Source: a virus. From it: a stretch of 46,478 nucleotides of DNA. The position numbers and the translations under genes are program-made. The stretch is taken from positions 1-46,478 of IMG/VR virus record IMGVR_UViG_3300036768_000821; one strand, written 5' to 3'. Shown here one piece after another: positions 17,352 through 26,900 of the stretch (the first letter of the stretch is position 1; each line of letters begins with the position of its first letter). The notes under the pieces are model-generated. The model saw nothing but the letters and a program-made list of their open reading frames with translations, made no database searches and was not told where the DNA came from.

Positions 17352-18227
17352 ATGCTATTCTATGACAACGAAGTCCCAAGTGGCATAGTAAATGGGTCTA
17401 ACTCTACTTTTACTCTAAGCGCAGCTCCGTCTCCGGACTCCTCTCTTATACTGACTCGCAACGGTGTATTGCAGATAAGAGGAGTCGACTACATTATATC
17501 TGGCTCTACAATCACATTCATAAACGTACCGCAGACTGGGGACTATCTTAGGGCCTGGTATAGAGTCGAAGATACGGTCTTGGGGCCGACTACAGGCGGT
17601 CTGTACAGAGACGACGTTGTGCAATTGATTATGGACCGCCTTGGGATGAGGACTGGCCTTGAAACATTGATTATACGGCATATGCAGCACGTACAGGCCA
17701 TGCTAGAGTCCAGACAGACACTTCCGTGGTTTCTCGTTAGGTCTGTGGATATAAGCACCACATCCAAGAACGTAGCTATACCATACGATATGATACGCGA
17801 GGTTGATGATGTGGATGCTATGTGGCTTGTCAGAAGTGACGGCAGACAGACTGCCCTGCCTAAATTCGACTACGATGCATTGGCTACATCGGAGGCCTAC
17901 GCTGGTTCCGGAAACCCCAGGGCATATGCCTTGTATGGCACGAATTTCTACTTCTTTCCAGCCCCAGATGGTGTGAAGAACTTCAAGCTTTTGTATTATG
18001 GGTTTGACAAGCCTCTTTCGTCTAACATAAAAAACAACTGGCTTATATACGCCACTAAGCTTGTCATTGCAGAGACCGGACTCTCGGTAGCAAGAACTTT
18101 GAGGGATCTCGACCAGGCTGCTATATTCCTCAACGAGGCAAAGGAGGCTTGGCTTGAGCTTGTCAGATCTAACACTGCAAGGCTAATGGCTGGTCTTAGG
18201 AGCTCTGTGGGTGATTATACAGCTTAG
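17352..18227 (+). CDS. Head-tail adaptor protein with N-terminal duplicated beta-domain
   Basis: The 291-residue protein joins the ~73-residue beta-domain described for its neighbour to a ~200-residue helical domain. Segments there (MLESRQTLPWFLVRSVDIST, IPYDMIREVDDVDAMWL, YALYGTNFYFFPAP) resemble adaptor proteins of the P22 gp4/T7 gp11 type that sit below the portal. The ATG follows GGGGA. The fusion is the odd part; the adaptor call rests on pattern and order. Confidence 0.75.
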   Translation: MLFYDNEVPSGIVNGSNSTFTLSAAPSPDSSLILTRNGVLQIRGVDYIISGSTITFINVPQTGDYLRAWYRVEDTVLGPTTGGLYRDDVVQLIMDRLGMRTGLETLIIRHMQHVQAMLESRQTLPWFLVRSVDISTTSKNVAIPYDMIREVDDVDAMWLVRSDGRQTALPKFDYDALATSEAYAGSGNPRAYALYGTNFYFFPAPDGVKNFKLLYYGFDKPLSSNIKNNWLIYATKLVIAETGLSVARTLRDLDQAAIFLNEAKEAWLELVRSNTARLMAGLRSSVGDYTA

Positions 18228-19779
18228 TCCTACAAAAGGTGTATCCATTGATATCAGCCCGAGGATTGCCCCTCTGGATATGTGGACTTACGTCCGCAAT
18301 GTGCACTTTGACGAGGGAGGCATACGTAAGAGCAACAGGTGGGTTGATCTTTTGGTTAACACTGTAGAGCCCTATGGTCTTTGGTCCATAAATGACCCTT
18401 CAAAGACGTTCGTGGTAGTAGCCGGATTGAAGAAGATATACGCTTTCATTGGACAGTCGGGGTTTAACATAACACGCCAAAGTTCTGGTGTAGATGTGGA
18501 TTACACAGGGAGCACCTCTGATCATTGGACAGCTACGGTATTCAATGGCATACCTATCTTTAACAACTCTGTGGATCTGCCACAAGCCTGGAATCCAATG
18601 GATACAAGCATAAGGCTTGTAGATCTACCCAACTGGCCTACTGATAAAAGAGCAAAGGTTATACGCACATTTAAGAACTACCTTGTAGCACTCAATGTCT
18701 CCGGAGACCCAAGAATGGTTAAGTGGTCCCACTCTGCTCCGCCAGGTTCGTTGCCGTCATCTTGGGACCCGACAGACGCTACCAAAGAAGCAGGGGAAAA
18801 GTCCCTCGGGGAGGGGGATGATAAGCTAGTGGATTGTCTCCAGTTGGGGGACTCTAATGTAATATACGGTCAGTCGTCTATCACGTTGATGCGGCTTGCC
18901 CCACTGCCGTTCGTCTTCAGCTTCCTTGGTGTGTCTAAGGCAAGCGGAGTTATCTCTGTAGATTGTGCAAAAGAATTCAACGGCATCCATTTTGTAGTTA
19001 CATCAGACGACGTAATCTTGTTCGATGGCAACAGTATACGTAGTATAGCTGAGGGCCGTATTAGACGATGGCTCTTCTCGAATATAGAGCCGCAGGCTAT
19101 AGGCTTAGTACGTGTTGTAAAGAATCAAAGATCTAGGGAGATGTGGGTGTTTTTCCCATCCTTAGGGTCGAGCGTCCTCAATATGGCCGCAGTGTGGAAT
19201 TGGCAATACGACACTTGGACCATTATGGATGATGTGCAGTCATTCAGATCTGTATCGCAGCAGATGTTTGTAGAGTCTGGGGCTACAGGTGTGTGGGATA
19301 CAGACACAGGCACCTGGAATTCAGACTCACAGCCGTGGTCTGGTGAGACACCAATTGAAAGCGTTGTGTCCGGTAGGTTTCTAGGCGGGTCTATAAGTCC
19401 AACGCCGAAGGTGATGCACTACGACAGAAGCCTTCCATCCACCAGCAAAAGCGTACTGGAAAGGGTAGCCATAGATGCCTTTGCGAACAGGGACGGAAGC
19501 ATCGTCAGAGATCCTACGAGGAGAAAGCTGTCCTTAGGGGTATGGCCGTATATAGAGACAAGCAATAACCAACAGTTCAAAATCCGCCTTGGATCACATA
19601 ACAGGCCAGAAGAGGCTGTAAATTGGGGAGTCGACAAAGTATTCTCTGTAGGTTCGGTTGACAAGGTAGATGACTACAGAGAGGGTCGATATTTAGCTGT
19701 CCATATAGAAGATGTACCAGGATCTGATTGGAGACTGGTGTCGTTTGGCCTTGAAGTTTCGCCATTGGGGCTATTATGA
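18211..19779 (+). CDS. Tail hub/nozzle-like protein (522 aa)
   Basis: It starts GTG with AGGAG 8 nt upstream, overlapping the adaptor gene. The long beta-rich chain opens with GVSIDISPRIAPLDMWTYVRNVHFDEGGIRK, the pattern seen at the start of podoviral tail tube/hub proteins of the P22 gp10/T7 gp12 type (split here only for recognition). Repeated blades with W and VxxFDG-type turns (DVILFDGNSIRSI) suggest a beta-propeller. Its place directly after the adaptor supports the tail nozzle role. Confidence 0.75.
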   Translation: MIIQLSPTKGVSIDISPRIAPLDMWTYVRNVHFDEGGIRKSNRWVDLLVNTVEPYGLWSINDPSKTFVVVAGLKKIYAFIGQSGFNITRQSSGVDVDYTGSTSDHWTATVFNGIPIFNNSVDLPQAWNPMDTSIRLVDLPNWPTDKRAKVIRTFKNYLVALNVSGDPRMVKWSHSAPPGSLPSSWDPTDATKEAGEKSLGEGDDKLVDCLQLGDSNVIYGQSSITLMRLAPLPFVFSFLGVSKASGVISVDCAKEFNGIHFVVTSDDVILFDGNSIRSIAEGRIRRWLFSNIEPQAIGLVRVVKNQRSREMWVFFPSLGSSVLNMAAVWNWQYDTWTIMDDVQSFRSVSQQMFVESGATGVWDTDTGTWNSDSQPWSGETPIESVVSGRFLGGSISPTPKVMHYDRSLPSTSKSVLERVAIDAFANRDGSIVRDPTRRKLSLGVWPYIETSNNQQFKIRLGSHNRPEEAVNWGVDKVFSVGSVDKVDDYREGRYLAVHIEDVPGSDWRLVSFGLEVSPLGLL

Positions 19780-19970
19780 CAGCAGAAGAACTATCTGGTA
19801 TACTTGACAGATTAAAGAGAATCGAGGAGAGCCTTTTCCAGATATCGCATAGGCCGCCGGACAAAATTACAAAACCTATGCTTCGTATAGCAGATGGAGT
19901 CGACTGGAACCCTGGTGCCGGGGCGGGGCTTTATCTGTCTATGGACGGTGTAACATGGACAAAGTTGTAG
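19776..19970 (+). CDS. Small hypothetical protein (64 aa)
   Basis: It overlaps the hub gene by ATGA and the following gene by 16 bp. Residues 1-25 form a helix or short coiled coil (EELSGILDRLKRIEESLFQ); the rest is short strands ending DGVTWTKL. The tight operon overlap supports expression. Function unknown; a small tail accessory is possible. Confidence 0.72.
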   Translation: MTAEELSGILDRLKRIEESLFQISHRPPDKITKPMLRIADGVDWNPGAGAGLYLSMDGVTWTKL

Positions 19971-20434
19971 TCTGCAGAATGGCACAGGACGAAGTGGACA
20001 AGTTTTGGTCCAAAGTGTGCAATTTTATTGCCATGTCGTTGCAGCGGTCTTTGGGCGAGATGACACCACTTGGTGTTAGAAATGCATTGAAAGACGGCAG
20101 CATGCAGATGTGGCTTGTAGCCGACATGGGCGGTGCGGATGATCCAGTTAAGTTCGTTGCTGGATGCGTCACGCAGATTGTGGAATATGAGTCCTTCAGG
20201 TCGCTTCGCATAGCTATGATAGGCGGAGCGGGACTTGATGAGTGGAAAGACAAACTTATGTCGGCAGTAGATCATTTTGCTCGTAGTGAAGGCTGTAAAT
20301 ACATAGAGGCCGTCGGCAGAAGAGGGCTTGAGAAGAAGATATCTCCACTTGGGTTCAAGCCGGAGTATACTGTGTACATAAAGGAGGTTCCTGGTTATGG
20401 GCAAAACGGCAGGGGAAACAAGGCAAGTCAGTAG
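19955..20434 (+). CDS. GNAT-like virion protein (159 aa)
   Basis: The C-terminal half has the fold pattern of GNAT acetyltransferases (HFARSEGCKYIEAVGRRGLEKKISPLGFKPEYTVYIKEV, spread over ~105-150): a helix, a strand with an E-A-V-G-R-R-G turn, and a closing strand. Similar proteins occur next to the internal core genes of T7-like phages. There is no clear acetyl-CoA loop, so activity is doubtful. It may be a structural core component. Confidence 0.65.
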   Translation: MDKVVVCRMAQDEVDKFWSKVCNFIAMSLQRSLGEMTPLGVRNALKDGSMQMWLVADMGGADDPVKFVAGCVTQIVEYESFRSLRIAMIGGAGLDEWKDKLMSAVDHFARSEGCKYIEAVGRRGLEKKISPLGFKPEYTVYIKEVPGYGQNGRGNKASQ

Positions 20435-21230
20435 AACTTCACTACCATCGTTTCAACAACCGTACTTCGAAGGTCTACTCCAGGCTGCAAAAAGTCTATA
20501 TGAGACTGGTGGTCCAAAGTTCTTTCCTGGGAATACGGTGGCCGGATTTGCCCCAGCCGAAGAGGAGGCATTCCGACATATAGAGCGTGCAGCTCCGCTA
20601 TACGCGGGGTATGTGCAAGATTACGCCTTTCCAGCTCTAACATCTGCTCTCAGAGCTCCTGATGTAGCTAACAATCCATACGTATCCGGTATGGCTCAGG
20701 CCGCCACAAGGCAAATAACACAGGGCCTTCTGGAGCAGGCATTACCAGAGCTTCGGCAGGGAGCTGTATCTACCGGTAATCGCGGCAGCACACGCGAGTC
20801 TCTAGCGTCTGCACAGGCAGTAGAGCGTGCTGCAAGGGCAGTGGGTGATACTACGGCTAACATCTACGGCAATGCCTACAACTCAGGCCTGAATGCAATG
20901 ATAAGTGGCCTCCAGCTTCTACCTACGGTAGGAAACGCACTTTTCGAACCCGCTTACCAGCTGTCGTCGGTTGGTGAAAGCCAAAGATCCCTGGAGCAAG
21001 CCCGCATAAATGAGGCAATAGCCAGATTTACACACGAACAGAATCTGCCCTGGCAAACACTATCTGAGTACGCTAATCTCATATCGTTCCCTGGTGGTGG
21101 GCAGTCTGAGGTAACAGTAACAGGGACTCCGCCAAGCTCTGCACAGCAGTGGCTCGGCGGCGGGTTGGCTATTTTATCCCAAATTCCCAACATCCTCAAC
21201 CTGTTGAGGATGTTTGGCCTGATAGGATAA
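20397..21230 (+). CDS. Putative internal virion/DNA-ejection protein (277 aa)
   Basis: Preceded by AAGGAGG with a 9-nt spacer. The protein is helical and Ala/Gln-rich in the middle (RQITQGLLEQALPELRQGAVSTG) and has a Gly-rich hydrophobic C-terminus (WLGGGLAILSQIPNILNLLRMF). This resembles podoviral internal proteins that form a membrane conduit at DNA entry. The 3' end contains a strong 11-bp inverted repeat (21189-21214) within codons. The role is inferred from order and composition. Confidence 0.62.
   Translation: MGKTAGETRQVSRTSLPSFQQPYFEGLLQAAKSLYETGGPKFFPGNTVAGFAPAEEEAFRHIERAAPLYAGYVQDYAFPALTSALRAPDVANNPYVSGMAQAATRQITQGLLEQALPELRQGAVSTGNRGSTRESLASAQAVERAARAVGDTTANIYGNAYNSGLNAMISGLQLLPTVGNALFEPAYQLSSVGESQRSLEQARINEAIARFTHEQNLPWQTLSEYANLISFPGGGQSEVTVTGTPPSSAQQWLGGGLAILSQIPNILNLLRMFGLIG
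21189..21214. repeat. 11-bp intragenic inverted repeat
   Basis: The arms AACATCCTCAA and TTGAGGATGTT are separated by CCTG. It lies in the last codons of the gene at 20397 and has no T-run, so it is not an intrinsic terminator. Confidence 0.8.
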
Positions 21231-21234
21231 AACT

Positions 21235-22239
21235 ATGGGCGGATTTATAGATCCATTCTCTGGTCTTGGCGGCTTTATGCCGCAGGGTGGTGATGCTTCA
21301 TATCCGTGGTGGCTCTCTGCGGACGAACTATGGCGCATGTTCGGCATGGCACCACCTATGTTCTTCGCATCGAGGCCACCTGTGTTTCCAGTATCTCCAC
21401 CGGCAAGTGGAGCTCCCGCAGAGCCTGTAGACCCAAGGAGTGGCCTCCCACAGTCCCTCGTCGATCAACTCTGGCAAATCAACCCGCCTGAGGGCGTTCC
21501 GCCAGAGCTGCTAGAGCCACATCCACAATTCGGACTCCCCAAGTGGATAGTTGCCAGAGCCCAAGGATTTCTGGAGCAGAAAGGGTGGGACACTAACAAC
21601 CTGCCGTTGTTCTTCCAGACTATACCTTGGAATGAGATACTTGCCATTCTGTCGCCGGCTTGGACTCCACACTACAGAGTCGATGTCGAAGAGCCCACGC
21701 CGAAAGAACCAGAGCAGCCAGGGCAACCGTCGGAGCCAGAGAAACCGTCGGAGACCGGGAGTACACCTGGCAAGTACATACCACCTAAACCCCCGGATGT
21801 GCCTGGGGCTGATTGGCAATGGAACCCTATAGCTGGCATTTGGGTACTTGTCCCAGAGAAGCCGCCTACTTTTTCTGTCGACGTAAATGAGCCCCCAGGG
21901 GAATCTCCGGGATCGCCGCCACCATCTTCGGAATCGCCGCCACCATACACACCACCGCCTGGCGAGCCACCACAACCGCCCATTATAGAGGAGCCGCCGC
22001 CCGTGATTACACCGCCAGGCCCAGGACCGGGGGAGCCGCCTGGGGAACAACAGCCGCCACCAGCAGGAGGGTTACCCGGAGGTATTCTGCCAGCACTCGC
22101 CGCTGCGAGTGGTGGAGGGGTGGGAGCTCCGTATCCTGGGCAACCAGCCCCAAACGTAGGGATGCTTAGGCAGCTTATATCGCAGTTCTTGATACCTGCC
22201 TACATACCAACAGCAATCCAAGGATTAAGGAGAAAGTAA
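21235..22239 (+). CDS. Proline-rich virion-associated protein (334 aa)
   Basis: Residues ~1-140 are a mixed N-terminal part with aromatic residues (YPWWLSADELWRMFG). Residues ~150-285 are extremely Pro/Glu/Gly-rich (PGEPPQPPIIEEPPPVI). The C-terminus is short and hydrophobic (ISQFLIPAYIPTAI). I do not recognise a family. An extended spacer or intrinsically disordered internal protein is likely. It lies among candidate ejection proteins. Confidence 0.7.
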   Translation: MGGFIDPFSGLGGFMPQGGDASYPWWLSADELWRMFGMAPPMFFASRPPVFPVSPPASGAPAEPVDPRSGLPQSLVDQLWQINPPEGVPPELLEPHPQFGLPKWIVARAQGFLEQKGWDTNNLPLFFQTIPWNEILAILSPAWTPHYRVDVEEPTPKEPEQPGQPSEPEKPSETGSTPGKYIPPKPPDVPGADWQWNPIAGIWVLVPEKPPTFSVDVNEPPGESPGSPPPSSESPPPYTPPPGEPPQPPIIEEPPPVITPPGPGPGEPPGEQQPPPAGGLPGGILPALAAASGGGVGAPYPGQPAPNVGMLRQLISQFLIPAYIPTAIQGLRRK

Positions 22240-22240
22240 A

Positions 22241-22894
22241 ATGTCAATGTTTAGAACTGACATACCAGGAAGGAACCCGGCATATTACCCTACTCAAGAG
22301 ACTATAGACTGGGTACTCAACTCCCTTGGTCTGCCAAGGGAGTGGCTTACTTACACTGGCGGTGGTACTGGGCCTGGGCCTGACTTTACTTGGCCAGACA
22401 TACCTGCTATCCAGATTCCTGGCGGTGACCCATTGAGCATTGGCCTTATAGCCCAGCGCCTGTCGAGTATGCCACCAGAGGTAGTAGCTCAGGAAATAAG
22501 GGATAGTGTAAGAAGAATGGGCGTGAATGGAATTCCTCTTAATCCACGCTCTATACCTCCGCCTGGTGGTGGGCAGCCGGGGCCTGATCAGACAGGCGGA
22601 GGTGGCGGTCGACCTTCGGGTGGTGGCTACACTCCGTGGGCTACTGCTACCCAAGGCGGCGGTACACAGTTGGCTGGTGCTGGAAATGCTAATCAACAAG
22701 GATCTATCGAGGCCCTAAATGCTCTGTTGTCTGGAATTGGTCCAATACCACTGACACCAAACCCAGTAGATGTGAAATCCGCCATGTCAGCTATGGGTGT
22801 ACCTGGACAGTGGCAGCCAAGGCAATCTGCCTTCTCTTTCGGGCCGTACATGCCAATAGTGCCAGCTGGATTAGCTAGCAGACGGAGGTACTAG
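22241..22894 (+). CDS. Pro/Gly-rich hypothetical protein (217 aa)
   Basis: It starts 1 nt after the previous stop, with AAGGAG upstream. An N-terminal ordered part of ~100 residues precedes a Gly/Pro/Gln-rich stretch (PPPGGGQPGPDQTGGGGG) and a C-terminal SAFSFGPYMPIVPAGLASRRRY tail. The composition resembles its upstream neighbour, so both may be virion components with disordered segments. A 10-bp inverted repeat (22320-22343) lies in the early coding region. Confidence 0.7.
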   Translation: MSMFRTDIPGRNPAYYPTQETIDWVLNSLGLPREWLTYTGGGTGPGPDFTWPDIPAIQIPGGDPLSIGLIAQRLSSMPPEVVAQEIRDSVRRMGVNGIPLNPRSIPPPGGGQPGPDQTGGGGGRPSGGGYTPWATATQGGGTQLAGAGNANQQGSIEALNALLSGIGPIPLTPNPVDVKSAMSAMGVPGQWQPRQSAFSFGPYMPIVPAGLASRRRY

Positions 22895-22895
22895 G

Positions 22896-23924
22896 ATGCC
22901 AAAGCAACCTCGTGTGAATACACAGCAGCCACCACTCGTTCTATATGGTAATCAAGAGGGACAAAGCCAGCCGCAGGGCGGTAACAGGTTCATAAACTTA
23001 CTCAAAGACCCCCGCGCTACGGCGTTCCTCCTAAATATGGCCTACGGCCTTACACAGCCTAGAGGCCTTGGCGAGACGGGAACTACGGCCGCCATAAGGT
23101 CTCTCATGCAAGGCTACCAAGGCATGGCCTTGGCCACGGAGCTAGCTCGGCAGCGACAGCTGGAGGAACAGAAGGCTCGGATAGAGGCCGCAAAGGCTGC
23201 CGCGGAGATAGCGAAGACTGGAGCAGAGACTGGAAAGATACAGGCGGAAACAGAAGTGGCTAAGGCACAACCAGAGGCTGTACGGTCTGAGGCCCAACTG
23301 CGAAAGGCCCAGGCAAAGAAGGCTGAAGTGGAGGCTTCTGTTGCACCGAAGCTGGCAGAGGCAGACCTCACAAGAGCTCTGGCTTCGCAGGCACAGGCAA
23401 AGATAGCTGAGTCGAAGCTAGCATTCGACAGGGCTGAGGCTGAGAGAAAAGCAGAGTTTGCTCTCCGGGAGCTGGATCTACAAGAGCGGAGGCTGCAGGA
23501 ATTGTCTCGCAGCAACCAGGCTGACGAGAGAGTACAGCGGGAGCGTAATGCGCTGTTAAAACAGCGCAACGAAGCCTACAATAAATACATGGAAGCCATG
23601 GCCACAAAGCTGGCCCATGACGCAAAGATGGGTGACTGGGAGAAAGTGCAGTTCGAGGCTATAAAGGCATACCTGGAAAGTAACCCATCCATGCCAAACG
23701 AGACATCGGAGGAAAAGAGGAAGAGACTAGATGAGGCCTTTGAATTCGGAAAGAGTGTAGTGAACCAGCTCAAGGGATCTGTACAAACACAGGCCACTGG
23801 GGGTGGAAAGAGGGTTAAATACAGCGAAGTCAAGAGGGCCGCCGAGGAGACAGGTACCCCATTGAAAGAGGCAGTAGACAAAGTGCTTAGCGCCGGCTAC
23901 CAAATCGACTACGATGAGAAATGA
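22896..23924 (+). CDS. Long coiled-coil internal virion protein candidate (342 aa)
   Basis: After ~65 mixed residues, positions ~70-230 are an almost uninterrupted Ala/Glu/Lys/Arg coiled coil (repeating AEIAKTGAETGKIQAETEVAKA-like heptads). The C-terminal part is charged and ends SAGYQIDYDEK. It overlaps the following giant gene by ATGA, so the two are probably made in fixed ratio. Structural or internal-core function is inferred. Confidence 0.7.
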   Translation: MPKQPRVNTQQPPLVLYGNQEGQSQPQGGNRFINLLKDPRATAFLLNMAYGLTQPRGLGETGTTAAIRSLMQGYQGMALATELARQRQLEEQKARIEAAKAAAEIAKTGAETGKIQAETEVAKAQPEAVRSEAQLRKAQAKKAEVEASVAPKLAEADLTRALASQAQAKIAESKLAFDRAEAERKAEFALRELDLQERRLQELSRSNQADERVQRERNALLKQRNEAYNKYMEAMATKLAHDAKMGDWEKVQFEAIKAYLESNPSMPNETSEEKRKRLDEAFEFGKSVVNQLKGSVQTQATGGGKRVKYSEVKRAAEETGTPLKEAVDKVLSAGYQIDYDEK

Positions 23925-26900
23925 GTGAAATAACGGAGCTCCTCAAAAATTCGACTGGGACAGATAATGTCTCCCTTATAAAGAGGATTCTCAGCGCGGA
24001 AAAACCGCCAGAACAGCCGTCCGGCCCTAAGGCTCTGCTTGGGCAGATGATGACGTTCGGCCTCCAAGCAGCCGAAGGTGTAAAGACAGTAGCGAGGGGC
24101 GGACTCGGTACTCTCCAGATGCTGGGAATAGACACATCTGGGGCACTCAAAGCTATAGATGAGAACATACCTAGTCTGCCAGTACCTACAGTCGAGGAGC
24201 TCTTCAAAAACCCAAGTGTATCCAAAGTAACAAATGGTATACTCAGTTGGGTAAGCCAGCAACTGCCTGTTCTCGGATCTAACTTTGCAGCTTCGGCAGC
24301 CGGAGCAGCAGCTGGAGGTGCAGTCGGTGGGCTGCCAGGTGCTATAACAGGTGCAGCCATAGGTAACCTGATTGCTAGCTACATGTTCAACGCGGGCAAC
24401 TTGTACCTCGATCTAAAAGAAAAAGGAGCCGACGACAAGTTTGCTGCTAGCTTAGCCGGTATACCGATGGCTCTCTTAGATGCAATAACACCATATAAGA
24501 TAGGTTCCAGGCTACTCTTTCTTCCGAAGAGAATGCTCAAAGCCGGAGAGATAATAGCCACTGAGGCTATACCGGAAGCACTACAGGCGGTCGTTGAGGA
24601 AAGCACGAAGTACTACAAAGGTGTCAGCGATGGATGGGATGCTGCGCTAAGCAATATACTCAACTCGTTTACTATGGGTGCAGTGGTAGGCGGGGCAGCG
24701 GAGGTGGCCACAAGGGTTGCTGAAGCTGCAAAGCAAAGGGTGCCTGCACCACAAACAGAAACAGGGACAAAGACAAAGACAGAAACAGGAACTGTAGGCA
24801 CTGCGGGGACTACGGAAACCACAGGAACTACAGAGACTACAGGGACTACAGGAACCACAGAAACTACAGAGACCACCACTACACCTACACCTGGAGAGCC
24901 CCCCCGGGTGGAGCCACCACCGACTCCATCAATTCCATCCACCGCTGAGCCATCACGCATTCCATCAATTCCATCTTTCACCGAAATAAAAGCCTCGTTT
25001 CAGGAGGAGATATCTTCAGAGAAATTCGACAGCGTAATCAGGACGGCCACGGAACAGCAAGTCGACCTGGGCGAATTGGTCGAAGAGGCCAAGAACATAA
25101 CGTCATACGACGAAGCTGTAGGATTCGGCAACAAAGTATTCGATCTTGGTCACGACGCTGTTGTGCATATATACAAGCAGATCCCTGATATCCCTGCTAC
25201 AGCTGGCGAAAATCCGGTTAAGGTCATTCTATCCCGTATTATACGATATAAAGTCGGGTCTGCGGACACACTCCCCAGTGTGCCGCAGATAAGTGACAGC
25301 CAGATACCAGCACTGCGACATTTCGCTGCCTCTACAGACCCAATAGACAGAGTGGGTGCACTCGCTAAATTGGCTTACAAAGGATTAGCGTCGTGGCTCG
25401 ACGTCGCAAAAGCCCGCAGGGCGATGATAGAGGATTGGAGGAGTAACGGGTTTAGTAATGATAATTTTGTAATTTCAAGGATATTAGGCGCAGAGTCGCT
25501 TGTAAACACACTGAGGGCAGCCTCTCCGCAGGGTATACCATCAGTTGATATATCCACGTTCGACTTGCTGGCTGACTACGATTCGAGGTTTGCTAAGATA
25601 GTAGATGCCAGCAAGCTAGACGAAACAGAGGGTGGATACGTATCGAAGGCCCATCCAAGGGCTGGCGTCGATTTGAGAAGCCCGGAGAACAGAAGGCTCT
25701 TTATACAAAGAGCCGCGGAGATCCTTGGCAAGCAAGTCAGTGAAATCACGGATAGTGATATACTAGATGCTGCTGCTCGGCTCGGCTTCGAAGCCGTCGT
25801 CGACAACGGATATCTGCGGCTGACATCTGCTGCACCCAGAGGGCTTATATACTACATAAAACCGGAAACTCTATTTGCAGGGCTCCCTGGTAAGGACCCT
25901 CCTAAGGTAGCTGCATGGACTAAAGCCCTTGGCAACAAGTTGATGGTGTACGCGCCCTTCGATTACGACAAGGCCAAGGCATTCTACGAGCGTCACAAGA
26001 AAGTCATAGACGACTTTAGAGATCTCATAGAGGATATAGCCGCCGATATAATGGTTAAGATATCTGGCATGACTGTACAAGGACTGCCAGGTGATAAAGT
26101 CCCAGAATTGTGGAAAATAGTACGCAGGGTTGTGCCAATGGTGTCTGATACTGCGTACGGCCTCTTCGTACCCATAAGATCGGATCGTAAAAGGGCTCTC
26201 ATAGGTGTATCTATAATCGACCTCAACGAGCCCCACGATCCGGAAAGGACTGTTGGTACAATAGTACACGAGCTCTCACATACTATAGCATCCCACAATG
26301 TTGGGCCTGGTGAACAGGATGACTTCGATATATACTTGGCTAAAATGCATGCCCTAGCCGATCAGCTAGGGCTGATCAAGAAGCACGCTTACAATATTAG
26401 AAAGTTCGTTGCTGGATACTCCAACGAACTGAAACGAATCAGACGGGAGGCAGAACGTGAATTCTTCGTCGACAGCGAAGACACTCGAACGGGTTTGGGC
26501 GCTATCCGACATATTCTCGGCATTACCGGAGGACTATCTACTGGTAGTGAAGGACATAACGTTGAAGGACGACCGACTATCGGAGCAGGTGAAAGCGAGG
26601 ATCGTACTGGCTATACAGACGGTACTAGAGAAACGGGGGTACAAGGGGCACCCAATTCCTGGGGAAAAGACGCCCCAAGAGTACCGCCAGATCCTGGGCC
26701 TGCCTACAGAGGAGATTGGCCAGAGGCCTCAGGACACTACCTCAACATCGCACAACCAGCGCTAGCTGAGGACAGATTCGGCCACTATGCAGTGGAGGAT
26801 GTGTCAGATCCGTATGCAGATCAACTATCTGATATGGTAGTCCAAGCGTCGACGATTGGCAAGCAAGTCCAGCAAACCATCTTTGAAGATGTATCCACGT

